Below, piece by piece: positions 1 to 6,207 of a stretch of 6,665 nucleotides of DNA. Both the position numbers and the translations under genes were made by a program. This DNA is from Psychrilyobacter sp. (GTDB taxonomy: Bacteria; Fusobacteriota; Fusobacteriia; Fusobacteriales; Fusobacteriaceae), in the NCBI GenBank assembly GCA_023145315.1, contig JAGLEA010000113.1, forward strand, positions 1-6,665, in the 5' to 3' direction. The notes under the pieces were generated by a model, which was given only the letters and a program-made list of their open reading frames with translations, was not told the DNA's origin and did not search any database. How positions within the stretch are numbered: the first letter of the stretch is position 1; each line of letters starts with the position of its first letter.

Positions 1-627
1 GATTTAATTTTAATAAGGCCTATGATTAGAGACCGATTTAAAGGGTTAGTGTCAGGATTGGTAAGAGCTGGGATTGATGTTGTAACGATTCAGCCTACAA
101 AATTTGATGAATTAGATGATTATTGGTTAACGCTAGGAAAACTAAGTGGTCATGAAAAAAATGCAGAAAAATATGTAGCAGATTTTCATAACGACTTAAA
201 CAAACTAGTAAAAATTGCAAATACAATTCCAAAAAGTGAAAGAAAAACGGCTTATTTTGAATCAATTCACAAGAGTCAAAGAACTACTTCTCAAGGTGGA
301 ATGCCGGCAACAATATTTGGTTTACTAAATATTAATAATATAGCGTATGACGCCGTTCCTACAAAAAAAGGATCAGCAGTAGCACATTTTGAGAAGGAAA
401 AACTTATTTCAAGAGGAAATGAGGTAGAGGTATATATAGCACAATATGGGGCAATGAATAAACCGACTATTGAAATGATAAAAAAAGCACCTGGTTATGG
501 GGCTATAAAAGCAATAAGAGATGGTGAAGTATATATAGTGAGTGAAGATGTATCCCGACCAACAAACGGATTAATAGAAGGGATTACAACAATAGGTAAA
601 ATCGTATATCCAAATTATTTTAAGTAG
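1..627 (+). CDS. ABC transporter substrate-binding protein, C-terminal part (5' end outside window)
   Basis: The reading frame is open from base 1 and runs 208 codons to TAG at 625-627. The ATG at 22 is internal, because the residues before it (DLILIRP) continue the usual 'PDLVL.RP' strand of the BtuF/FhuD/TroA-like binding-protein fold. The rest fits that fold: AGIDVVTIQP (residues 23-32 of the visible part), a long linking helix with YWLTLGKLSG (41-50) and repeated lysine/asparagine-rich helix, then the C-terminal lobe with RKTAYFE (81-87), GLLNINNIAYDA (107-118), DGEVYIV (174-180) and a final helix. Family members are usually 300-380 residues, so roughly the first third or more, including any signal peptide or lipobox, is missing. 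It would act outside the membrane, handing a metal chelate or corrinoid to an ABC permease. The gene ends 8 bases before cbiC, so it is very likely cotranscribed, which suggests cobalt, cobinamide or cobalamin as ligand; this is inference, and an iron chelate remains possible. Confidence 0.82.
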   Translation, partial: DLILIRPMIRDRFKGLVSGLVRAGIDVVTIQPTKFDELDDYWLTLGKLSGHEKNAEKYVADFHNDLNKLVKIANTIPKSERKTAYFESIHKSQRTTSQGGMPATIFGLLNINNIAYDAVPTKKGSAVAHFEKEKLISRGNEVEVYIAQYGAMNKPTIEMIKKAPGYGAIKAIRDGEVYIVSEDVSRPTNGLIEGITTIGKIVYPNYFK

Positions 628-635
628 GAGAGAAT

Positions 636-1283
636 ATGAGTTATATAAAAAAACCAATGGTAATTGAAAATAGAAGTTTTGAGATTATCTCTGAAGAATT
701 AGGAGAAAAAAAAGATTTTTTTTCTAAAGAAGAGCTCTTGATAGTCAAGCGACTTATCCATACAACAGCAGACTTTGAGTATGCTGATATAGTAGAGATA
801 TCAAAAGATGCTATAAAAAGTTGTAAGAAAGCTATTAAAGATGGTTCGAAAATATATTGTGATACTAATATGATAGTAAATGGATTAAGTAAAAAAACAA
901 TGGAAAAATGGGGTGTAGTAGCTTATTCATTGGTTTCTGATGACCAAGTAATAGTTGAAGCTAAAGAAAGAGGATTAACTCGATCTATAGTTGGAATGGA
1001 AAAAGCAATAAAAGATGAAAAAACAAAAATTTATCTGATAGGGAATGCTCCTACTGCACTATTTACATTAATGGAAGCAATAGAAAATGGATATAGACCT
1101 AGTTTAGTAGTAGGAGTTCCTGTAGGATTTGTAGGAGCAGAAGACTCAAAAGAAAAATTAAGAAACCTTGATATACCTTATATTGTTACACGAGGAAGAA
1201 AGGGTGGAAGTACAGTTGCTGTTGCAACTTTTCATGGTATTTTATATGATATGTATGATAGAAAAGGATTTTTAGGAGAATAG
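636..1283 (+). CDS. cbiC: CbiC, cobalt-precorrin-8 methylmutase
   Basis: This cytoplasmic enzyme moves the methyl group from C11 to C12 of cobalt-precorrin-8, giving cobyrinate, the last ring-building step of the anaerobic B12 pathway. The 215-residue length is normal for CbiC/CobH. The family signature RLIHTTADFEYA lies at residues 39-50, with His42 matching the catalytic histidine known in CobH. IGNAPTAL (135-142), GVPVGFVGAEDSK (160-172) and TRGRKGGSTVAVA (185-197) are the other conserved blocks. The ATG at 636 follows GGAG at 627-630 with a five-base spacer; the ribosome binding site overlaps the stop codon of the binding-protein gene. Gaps are 8 bases upstream and 6 bases to cbiD. Residues 24-29 are encoded by an A8-GA-T8 tract (706-723) that could be slippage-prone, but the frame is intact. 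Confidence 0.97.
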   Translation: MSYIKKPMVIENRSFEIISEELGEKKDFFSKEELLIVKRLIHTTADFEYADIVEISKDAIKSCKKAIKDGSKIYCDTNMIVNGLSKKTMEKWGVVAYSLVSDDQVIVEAKERGLTRSIVGMEKAIKDEKTKIYLIGNAPTALFTLMEAIENGYRPSLVVGVPVGFVGAEDSKEKLRNLDIPYIVTRGRKGGSTVAVATFHGILYDMYDRKGFLGE

Positions 1284-1289
1284 AATTTT

Positions 1290-2450
1290 ATGAAATTAGA
1301 AAAATATATTGTTCAGAATGGGAAAAAAATGAGATATGGTTATACAACTGGCTCAACAAGTGCAGGAGCTTGTAAAAGTGCAGTACAACTTTATTTTAAT
1401 AGGGAAGATATATCTACAGTTGAGATAGAAACCCCAAAAGGATGGAACCTTATATTAGATATTGTGAGTATTGATATTAGTAAAGAAGTGGGGAACGAGT
1501 ATGTCAAAACTAGTATAATTAAGGATGCTGGTGACGATCCTGACGCGACAGATAAGATAGAGATTTTTGCAATAGTTAAAGAAATAGAGGAAGTATCTCA
1601 AAAATCTGATAATTTTATAAATTATAATAAGAACATTTCAATCTTAGGTGGCTTAGGAGTGGGCAAGGTAACTAAAAAAGGACTACAAGTTCCAATAGGG
1701 AAACCCGCTATTAACCCTGTTCCATTGAAAATGATATTTATGGAAGTAGAAAAAGTGCTACCTAAAGATAAAAAAGTTGAAATAACTATTGAGATACCTG
1801 ATGGGGTAGAAATTGGAAAAAAAACATTTAACCCAAAGCTAGGAATATTGGGAGGAATCTCAATATTGGGAACTACTGGGATTGTAAAACCAATGTCAGA
1901 AGAGGCATTTAAAGATTCGATATTATTAGAATTAAAAATCTCTTTAGAAGAAAACATGAGGGATACTGTGATTATTACACCAGGAAACTACGGGAGAAAA
2001 TTTCTTGTGGATCAGCTAGGAATAGAACCTAAAAATATATTAATAATGAGCAACTTCATGGGATTTATACTGGATAATATAAGGAATTTAGGGATAAAAA
2101 AAATAATATTAGTGGGGCATATTGGGAAATTAATTAAAGTTGCTGGTGGAATATTTCATACACATTCGAAAATCTCTGACGGTAGAATGGAAATTTTAGG
2201 TGCCAATGCACTCCTAAGTGGCGAGTTTTATGGGGATGTTCTAAAAATTTTGAAATCAAACACAACTGAAGAAGGAATTTCTTATATAAAAAATGCTAAA
2301 ACAAATAAATTTATAGCAGAAAAAATAAAAGAAAAGTGCAAGAAGAGAATGTTTGATGAAGTAGAGGTAGAAGTGCTTACATTTTCCTTTGATTATGGTG
2401 AATTAGCAAGAACAGATGGATTTAACAAATTACTGAAGAACAATAGCTAA
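1290..2450 (+). CDS. cbiD: CbiD, cobalt-precorrin-5B C1-methyltransferase
   Basis: CbiD transfers a methyl group from S-adenosylmethionine to C1 of cobalt-precorrin-5B. It is not related to the canonical tetrapyrrole methylases next to it. The 386-residue length is typical. Diagnostic blocks are RYGYTTGSTSAGACK (residues 15-29), DAGDDPDAT (79-87), GGLGVGKVTKKGL (120-132), GKPAINPVP (137-145), NPKLGILGGISILGTTG (181-197), PGNYGRKF (231-238), and the C-terminal block VGHIGKLIKVAGGIFHTHS (275-293) followed by DGRMEIL. The ATG at 1290 has AGGAG at 1274-1278, inside the end of cbiC, with an 11-base spacer, and the N terminus begins just before the GYTTG motif as in the family. The frame is intact. 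It sits between cbiC and cbiE, a common order in cbi operons. Confidence 0.97.
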   Translation: MKLEKYIVQNGKKMRYGYTTGSTSAGACKSAVQLYFNREDISTVEIETPKGWNLILDIVSIDISKEVGNEYVKTSIIKDAGDDPDATDKIEIFAIVKEIEEVSQKSDNFINYNKNISILGGLGVGKVTKKGLQVPIGKPAINPVPLKMIFMEVEKVLPKDKKVEITIEIPDGVEIGKKTFNPKLGILGGISILGTTGIVKPMSEEAFKDSILLELKISLEENMRDTVIITPGNYGRKFLVDQLGIEPKNILIMSNFMGFILDNIRNLGIKKIILVGHIGKLIKVAGGIFHTHSKISDGRMEILGANALLSGEFYGDVLKILKSNTTEEGISYIKNAKTNKFIAEKIKEKCKKRMFDEVEVEVLTFSFDYGELARTDGFNKLLKNNS

Positions 2451-2464
2451 TGGATGATTTTTTT

Positions 2465-2471
2465 AGGGAGG
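2465..2471 (+). promoter_or_regulatory. Ribosome binding site that selects the cbiE start
   Basis: The run AGGGAGG lies three to four bases before the ATG at 2475. It favours that codon over the in-frame ATG at 2454, which would add seven residues (MIFLGRN) before the family's usual start and has no comparable site before it. The sevenmer itself would be coding if 2454 were used, so it supports trimming the reading frame. Confidence 0.75.
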
Positions 2472-2474
2472 AAT

Positions 2475-3119
2475 ATGAAAAATAAAATTAATATTTTGGG
2501 ATTAGGTCCTGGAAATAAGGAGTATTTTTTACCAATAACTCAAAATTTTATTAAAAATTCAGAAATTTTAATTGGTGGCAAACGAAATATAGAATCTTTG
2601 GGAGAATTAGGAGAAGGAAAACAAATCAAATATATAGACAAACACTTAGAAAAGTTAGTGAGCTATATAAAACAAAACAAAAATAAAAAAATATCTCTTA
2701 TTGTTTCTGGAGACCCTGGGTTTTATAGTATGGTTCCTTTTATGAAAAGATACTTTTTAGTAGAGGAATTAAATATAATCCCTGGAATTTCATCTATGCA
2801 ATATATGTTTTCTAAAATAGGATATTCATATGAAAATTCAGATATAAAAAGTGTCCACGGTAGGGAATGTGATTACATTACACCTTTAAAATTAGGAGTA
2901 AAAGTAGGGCTTCTCACAGACAATGTAAATACACCTCAAATTGTAGCTAAAAATTTAATAGATAATGGTATTAGAGGAATGATTTTTGTAGGTGAAAATC
3001 TTAGTTATGAAAATGAAAAAATAATATCTATGAATTTAGAAGAGATGGTTAATATTGAAAGAACATTTAAAATAAATGTAGTAATAGTTATTCCATCAGA
3101 AGTAAAGGGAGGGAACTAG
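2475..3119 (+). CDS. cbiE: CbiE, cobalt-precorrin-7 C5-methyltransferase
   Basis: CbiE is a SAM-dependent tetrapyrrole methylase that methylates C5 of cobalt-precorrin-7. With the start at 2475 it is 214 residues and begins MKNKINILGLGPGN, so the glycine-rich loop (GLGPGN, residues 9-14) sits where this family has it. Further conserved blocks are ILIGGKRN (31-38), VSGDPGFYSM (77-86), IPGISSMQY (102-110), SVHGR (126-130) and FVGENLSYE (171-179). The SVHGR block and the GENLSY end are CbiE hallmarks that separate it from CbiF, CbiH and CbiL. It is a stand-alone protein here, whereas many organisms, and aerobic-pathway CobL, have CbiE fused to CbiT. Its stop is one base before the cbiT start, so translation of the two partner activities is probably coupled. 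Confidence 0.95.
   Translation: MKNKINILGLGPGNKEYFLPITQNFIKNSEILIGGKRNIESLGELGEGKQIKYIDKHLEKLVSYIKQNKNKKISLIVSGDPGFYSMVPFMKRYFLVEELNIIPGISSMQYMFSKIGYSYENSDIKSVHGRECDYITPLKLGVKVGLLTDNVNTPQIVAKNLIDNGIRGMIFVGENLSYENEKIISMNLEEMVNIERTFKINVVIVIPSEVKGGN
3107..3113 (+). promoter_or_regulatory. Ribosome binding site supporting the TTG start of cbiT
   Basis: GGGAGGG inside the last codons of cbiE lies seven bases before the TTG at 3121. The next in-frame ATG (3163, residue 15) falls inside the conserved VPMTKQEVR block and would remove the IKDKDFIRG block, so it cannot be the true start. Confidence 0.75.
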
Positions 3120-3120
3120 T

Positions 3121-3684
3121 TTGCATATAAAAGATAAAGATTTTATTCGTGGGGAAGTTCCTATGACAAAGCAAGAAGTGAGGGCTATATCAATTGCAAA
3201 ATTAGATTTGAAAGAAGAAACGATTTTAATAGATATAGGGGCAGGATCTGGAAGCGTTGGGATAGAAGCTGCTACATATATTCCAAACGGGAAAATATAT
3301 GGAATTGAGATAAACAATACTGGAATAAAAGTAATTAAAAAAAATATAGAAAAATTTAAAATAAAAAATTATGAACTTATAGAGGGATTAGCTCCTACTG
3401 ATATCCCTAATATATCTGTAGATAGGATGTTTATAGGGGGATCAAAAGGAAACTTAGAAATTATTTTAAAGTGGTTTTTAGAGTGTTCAATGGTAGATTC
3501 TAAAGTGGTTATAAACACTATAACTTTGGAAAGTTTAAGTGAAGCATTGAAAGCACTGGAAAAGCTAGAATTTCTAGAGATAGAAGTGGTTAATATAAAT
3601 ATATCAAGAAATAAAAAAATAGGTAGATACAATATGATGATGGGTGAAAATCCGATATATATTATATCTGCAAAGAGGAGATAA
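3121..3684 (+). CDS. cbiT: CbiT, cobalt-precorrin-6B C15-methyltransferase (decarboxylating)
   Basis: CbiT methylates C15 and decarboxylates the C12 acetate side chain, using S-adenosylmethionine. The 187-residue length is usual for stand-alone CbiT. The N terminus IKDKDFIRGEVPMTKQEVR (residues 3-21) is the family signature. LIDIGAGSGSVGIEAA (36-51) is the Rossmann-type SAM-binding loop, and Glu63 in YGIEIN is placed to bind the SAM ribose. RMFIGGSKGNLEIIL (102-116) and INTITLES (131-138) are further conserved blocks, and NPIYIISAKR closes the protein. This is a class I methyltransferase fold, unlike its cbiE, cbiL, cbiF and cbiH neighbours. Translation starts at a TTG, supported by GGGAGGG at 3107-3113. 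The start is one base after the cbiE stop and the stop is 5 bases before cbiL. Confidence 0.95.
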   Translation: MHIKDKDFIRGEVPMTKQEVRAISIAKLDLKEETILIDIGAGSGSVGIEAATYIPNGKIYGIEINNTGIKVIKKNIEKFKIKNYELIEGLAPTDIPNISVDRMFIGGSKGNLEIILKWFLECSMVDSKVVINTITLESLSEALKALEKLEFLEIEVVNINISRNKKIGRYNMMMGENPIYIISAKRR

Positions 3685-3689
3685 TAAAG

Positions 3690-4409
3690 ATGGCAAAATT
3701 ATATGGAATAGGTGTAGGTGTAGGAGATCCAGATATGTTAACTATGAAAGCTGTAAAAGCTTTAGCGGCTTCTGATGTAGTAATTTTACCTAGAGCAAAC
3801 ACAAAAAACTATAGTACAGCATTTGAGATAGCAAAAGAATATTTAAAAGATGATATTGAGAAGGTATTTTTAGATTTTACAACGATAGATGATGATGTAA
3901 CTAGAGAAAAAGATAGATTAGAGTATTCTAAAATAGTAAATAAATTAGTAAAAGAGGGGAAAAATATAGCATTTATAACTATTGGTGATCCTATGACTCT
4001 TAGTACATTTGTTTATGCTATGGAGCTGTTAGAGGATGATATAGAGGTAGAGTCTATTCCTGGAATAACTTCATTTGCGTCTATAACTTCTAGACTTAGA
4101 ACGCCTTTATTAATGGGGGATGAGACTTTAAAAGTAGTCCCTATTGCTAAAGAAACAAATTTATTGAAAGAGATAGAATCAGCAAACAACATAGTGTTTA
4201 TGAAGGTAACTAGAAATTTAGAGAGATTAAAAGAGGCTTTTAGAGAAACTAATAATATGGAAAATGTAGTATTAATTTCAAACTGTGGGAAAGATTCAGA
4301 GAAGATATTTTACGATTTAGAAGATATAACTCGTGATGACATATCTTATTTTTCGACTATACTATTGAAAAAAGGTGGTGTAAGACAATGGCAAAAGTAT
4401 TTTTCATAG
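3690..4409 (+). CDS. cbiL: CbiL, cobalt-precorrin-2 C20-methyltransferase
   Basis: CbiL carries out the first dedicated methylation after cobalt insertion, adding a methyl group at C20 of cobalt-precorrin-2. It is 239 residues, within the family range. Evidence is the loop GVGVGDPDMLT (residues 8-18), the CbiL/CobI-specific VVILPRANTKNYSTA (30-44), FITIGDPMTLSTF (95-107) and ESIPGITSFA (121-130). The YFSTILLKK end (220-228) matches the family's usual end. The following eleven residues (GGVRQWQKYFS) look like read-through into the start of cbiF: the gene overlaps cbiF by 22 bases in another frame. The ATG at 3690 has GAGGAG at 3675-3680, nine bases upstream. The position of cbiL between cbiT and cbiF differs from the Salmonella order, where it follows cbiK. 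Confidence 0.94.
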   Translation: MAKLYGIGVGVGDPDMLTMKAVKALAASDVVILPRANTKNYSTAFEIAKEYLKDDIEKVFLDFTTIDDDVTREKDRLEYSKIVNKLVKEGKNIAFITIGDPMTLSTFVYAMELLEDDIEVESIPGITSFASITSRLRTPLLMGDETLKVVPIAKETNLLKEIESANNIVFMKVTRNLERLKEAFRETNNMENVVLISNCGKDSEKIFYDLEDITRDDISYFSTILLKKGGVRQWQKYFS

Positions 4410-5143
4410 GAGCAGGGCCTGGAGATCCAGAATTAATTACTGTAAAAGGGCAACGATTAGTCAAGGAAGCTGATGTAATAATCTATGCTGGATCATTAGT
4501 TCCAAGGCAAGTAATAGAGTGTCATAAAGATGGAGCTGAAGTTTATAACAGTGCTTCTATGAATTTGGATGAAGTAATAGAAGTTATGATAAAAGCAATT
4601 GCAAAAGGAAAAATGGTAGCAAGAGTTCACACTGGAGATCCTGCTATATATGGAGCACATAGAGAGCAAATGGATATACTAACTAGTCATAATATTGAAT
4701 TCGATGTTATACCGGGAGTGAGTTCGTTTCTTGCGTCTGCAGCAGCTATAAAAAAAGAATTTACTTTACCCGATGTGGCACAAACGGTGATTTGTACAAG
4801 GATGGAAGGAAGAACGCCAGTTCCAGAATTAGAAAAACTAGAATTATTAGCTTCTCACAAAACATCTATGGCAATATTCTTATCAGTACAGATGATAGAT
4901 AAAGTGGTAGCACAACTGCTATCACACTATGACTTAGATACTCCTGTGGCAGTAATTCAAAGAGCTACTTGGGAAGATCAAAAAATAGTTATGGGAACTT
5001 TAGAAAATATTGCTGAGAAAGTAGAGAAAGCAAATATAACAAAGACTGCTCAAATACTAGTAGGAAGATTTATGGGAGATGAATACTCAAAATCAAAGTT
5101 ATACGATAAACACTTTACTCATGAGTATAGAAAGGGAGTTTAG
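4388..5143 (+). CDS. cbiF: CbiF, cobalt-precorrin-4 C11-methyltransferase
   Basis: CbiF methylates C11 of cobalt-precorrin-4 and was the first enzyme of this family with a solved structure. The 251-residue length is typical. Key blocks are FIGAGPGDPELITVKG (residues 6-21), IYAGSLVP (32-39), YNSASMNLDEV (53-63), VHTGDPAIYGA (80-90), VIPGVSSFLASAAA (107-120), EFTLPDVAQTVI (124-135) and TRMEGRTPVP (138-147). YAGSLVP together with HTGDPAIYGA is specific for CbiF/CobM. The start at 4388 is read from a GGTGG site at 4374-4378 and lies inside the 3' end of cbiL, so translation is probably coupled. A 38-base spacer, the longest in the window, follows before cbiG. Confidence 0.97.
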   Translation: MAKVFFIGAGPGDPELITVKGQRLVKEADVIIYAGSLVPRQVIECHKDGAEVYNSASMNLDEVIEVMIKAIAKGKMVARVHTGDPAIYGAHREQMDILTSHNIEFDVIPGVSSFLASAAAIKKEFTLPDVAQTVICTRMEGRTPVPELEKLELLASHKTSMAIFLSVQMIDKVVAQLLSHYDLDTPVAVIQRATWEDQKIVMGTLENIAEKVEKANITKTAQILVGRFMGDEYSKSKLYDKHFTHEYRKGV

Positions 5144-5163
5144 ATAGTAATAGCAATTACTGT
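5144..5163 (+). other. Small AT-rich hairpin between cbiF and cbiG
   Basis: ATAGTAAT, loop AGCA, then ATTACTGT gives six perfect pairs (5146-5151 with 5156-5161) extended by one G-T and one A-T pair. It begins directly after the cbiF stop and ends before the GAGGAG site of cbiG (5169-5174). The stem is AT-rich and has no T run after it, so it is not a convincing terminator. It may be an mRNA processing or stability element, or chance in AT-rich DNA. Confidence 0.35.
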
Positions 5164-5181
5164 TTACTGAGGAGTTGATTT

Positions 5182-6195
5182 ATGAAGTTAGCAATTATTA
5201 CTTTAACCAAGAAAGCAAAAGATAAAAGTAAGGAGATAAAGCAACTTCTAACTTCTATAAATAAATTCAATAATATTGATATTTTTACTTTATTAAAATA
5301 TAGTGATATCGAAACTATCTCTATGGATAATGGATTTAAAGATACGGTATCTAAAATATTTAATGATTACGATGCCCTTTATTTCATTATGGCTAGTGGA
5401 ATAGTTGTAAGAACAATTTCACCATTTTTGAGATCAAAAGACATAGATCCTGCTGTAATAACTAGTGATGAAGATGGGCAATTTATAGTTTCGTTGTTAT
5501 CTGGACATTTAGGAGGAGCAAATGAATTAGCCTCTGAAATTGCTAAAATTATTGGTGGAGTAGCGGTCATATCTACAGCATCAGACGTATCTGGAACCAT
5601 AGCAGTAGACACTATAGCGATGAAATTAGAAGCTAAATTAAAAGATTTAGAAAGTGCAAAGGATGTAACTGCACTTATTGTAAATGGTGAAAGTATAGAG
5701 CTAAGATTACCAAGTAATATGATAGTTGATAAGGTTGAAAAAGCAAGAAACATAAATCCAAGTGGAATAATAGTATATTCAAATAAGGAGATTATAAAAA
5801 CAACCCAAATTATTCCAAAAAATATAATATTAGGGATTGGATGTAAAAGAGGGACTCTAGCAACAACTATATTGGATGTAATAAAACAAACTATGAGGGA
5901 ATGTAACTTACATATGGATAGTATAAAGCATATAGCAACTGTAGATGTGAAAGCAGATGAAATCGGGTTATTAAAAGTAGCAAATTATTTAAAAAAGGAA
6001 TTGATAATAATATCTAGAGAGGACATAAAATCTGTACAAGATAGATACCAAGGGTCAGATTTTGTGGAAAAAACAATAGGAGTGAAGTGTGTATCAGCTC
6101 CTGTAGCTTACCTCTCTAGTAATAAAAAAGGTAAATTTTTAGTAGAAAAGAAAAGGGATAGAGGAATAACAATATCTATATTAGAAGAGAACTAG
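5182..6195 (+). CDS. cbiG: CbiG, cobalt-precorrin-5A hydrolase
   Basis: CbiG opens the delta-lactone ring of cobalt-precorrin-5A and releases the extruded carbon as acetaldehyde, giving cobalt-precorrin-5B. This step exists only in the anaerobic pathway, so it marks this operon as early-cobalt type. The protein has 337 residues and shows the full three-part layout: N-terminal domain with FIMASGIVVR (residues 68-77), SDEDGQFIVSLLSGHLGGAN (95-114) and STASDVSGT (131-139); a variable middle part (about 140-212); and the C-terminal domain with ILGIGCKRGT (216-225), ATVDVKADEIGL (252-263) and VKCVSAPVAYLSS (301-313). It is thus the unfused, full-length form. The ATG at 5182 has GAGGAG at 5169-5174, seven bases upstream. 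The gene ends 12 bases before cbiH. Confidence 0.96.
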   Translation: MKLAIITLTKKAKDKSKEIKQLLTSINKFNNIDIFTLLKYSDIETISMDNGFKDTVSKIFNDYDALYFIMASGIVVRTISPFLRSKDIDPAVITSDEDGQFIVSLLSGHLGGANELASEIAKIIGGVAVISTASDVSGTIAVDTIAMKLEAKLKDLESAKDVTALIVNGESIELRLPSNMIVDKVEKARNINPSGIIVYSNKEIIKTTQIIPKNIILGIGCKRGTLATTILDVIKQTMRECNLHMDSIKHIATVDVKADEIGLLKVANYLKKELIIISREDIKSVQDRYQGSDFVEKTIGVKCVSAPVAYLSSNKKGKFLVEKKRDRGITISILEEN

Positions 6196-6207
6196 GAGTT
6201 GAAAAAA

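Noticed and set aside
22..24. ATG at 22 as the start of a short 201-residue protein
   Set aside because: The frame is open to the window edge and the residues before it match the binding-protein fold, so the gene simply begins outside the window.
1622..1957. Antisense open frame of 111 codons opposite cbiD
   Set aside because: It lies wholly within the well-supported cbiD gene, has a low-complexity Ser/Ile/Pro/Phe-rich translation typical of the reverse complement of an AT-rich gene, and shows no recognisable motif.
2454..2474. Upstream ATG of cbiE adding MIFLGRN
   Set aside because: The strong AGGGAGG site lies within this stretch and points to the ATG at 2475, which also gives the usual spacing to the GLGPGN loop.
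5144..5181. Rho-independent terminator between cbiF and cbiG
   Set aside because: The stem is almost entirely A-T, no T run follows, and the next pathway gene with a good ribosome binding site starts immediately.
5379..5753. Antisense open frame of 124 codons opposite cbiG
   Set aside because: It is fully covered by conserved cbiG coding sequence on the other strand and resembles no known protein. The shorter antisense frames at 3096-3317, 3369-3632 and 6312-6542 were rejected for the same reason.
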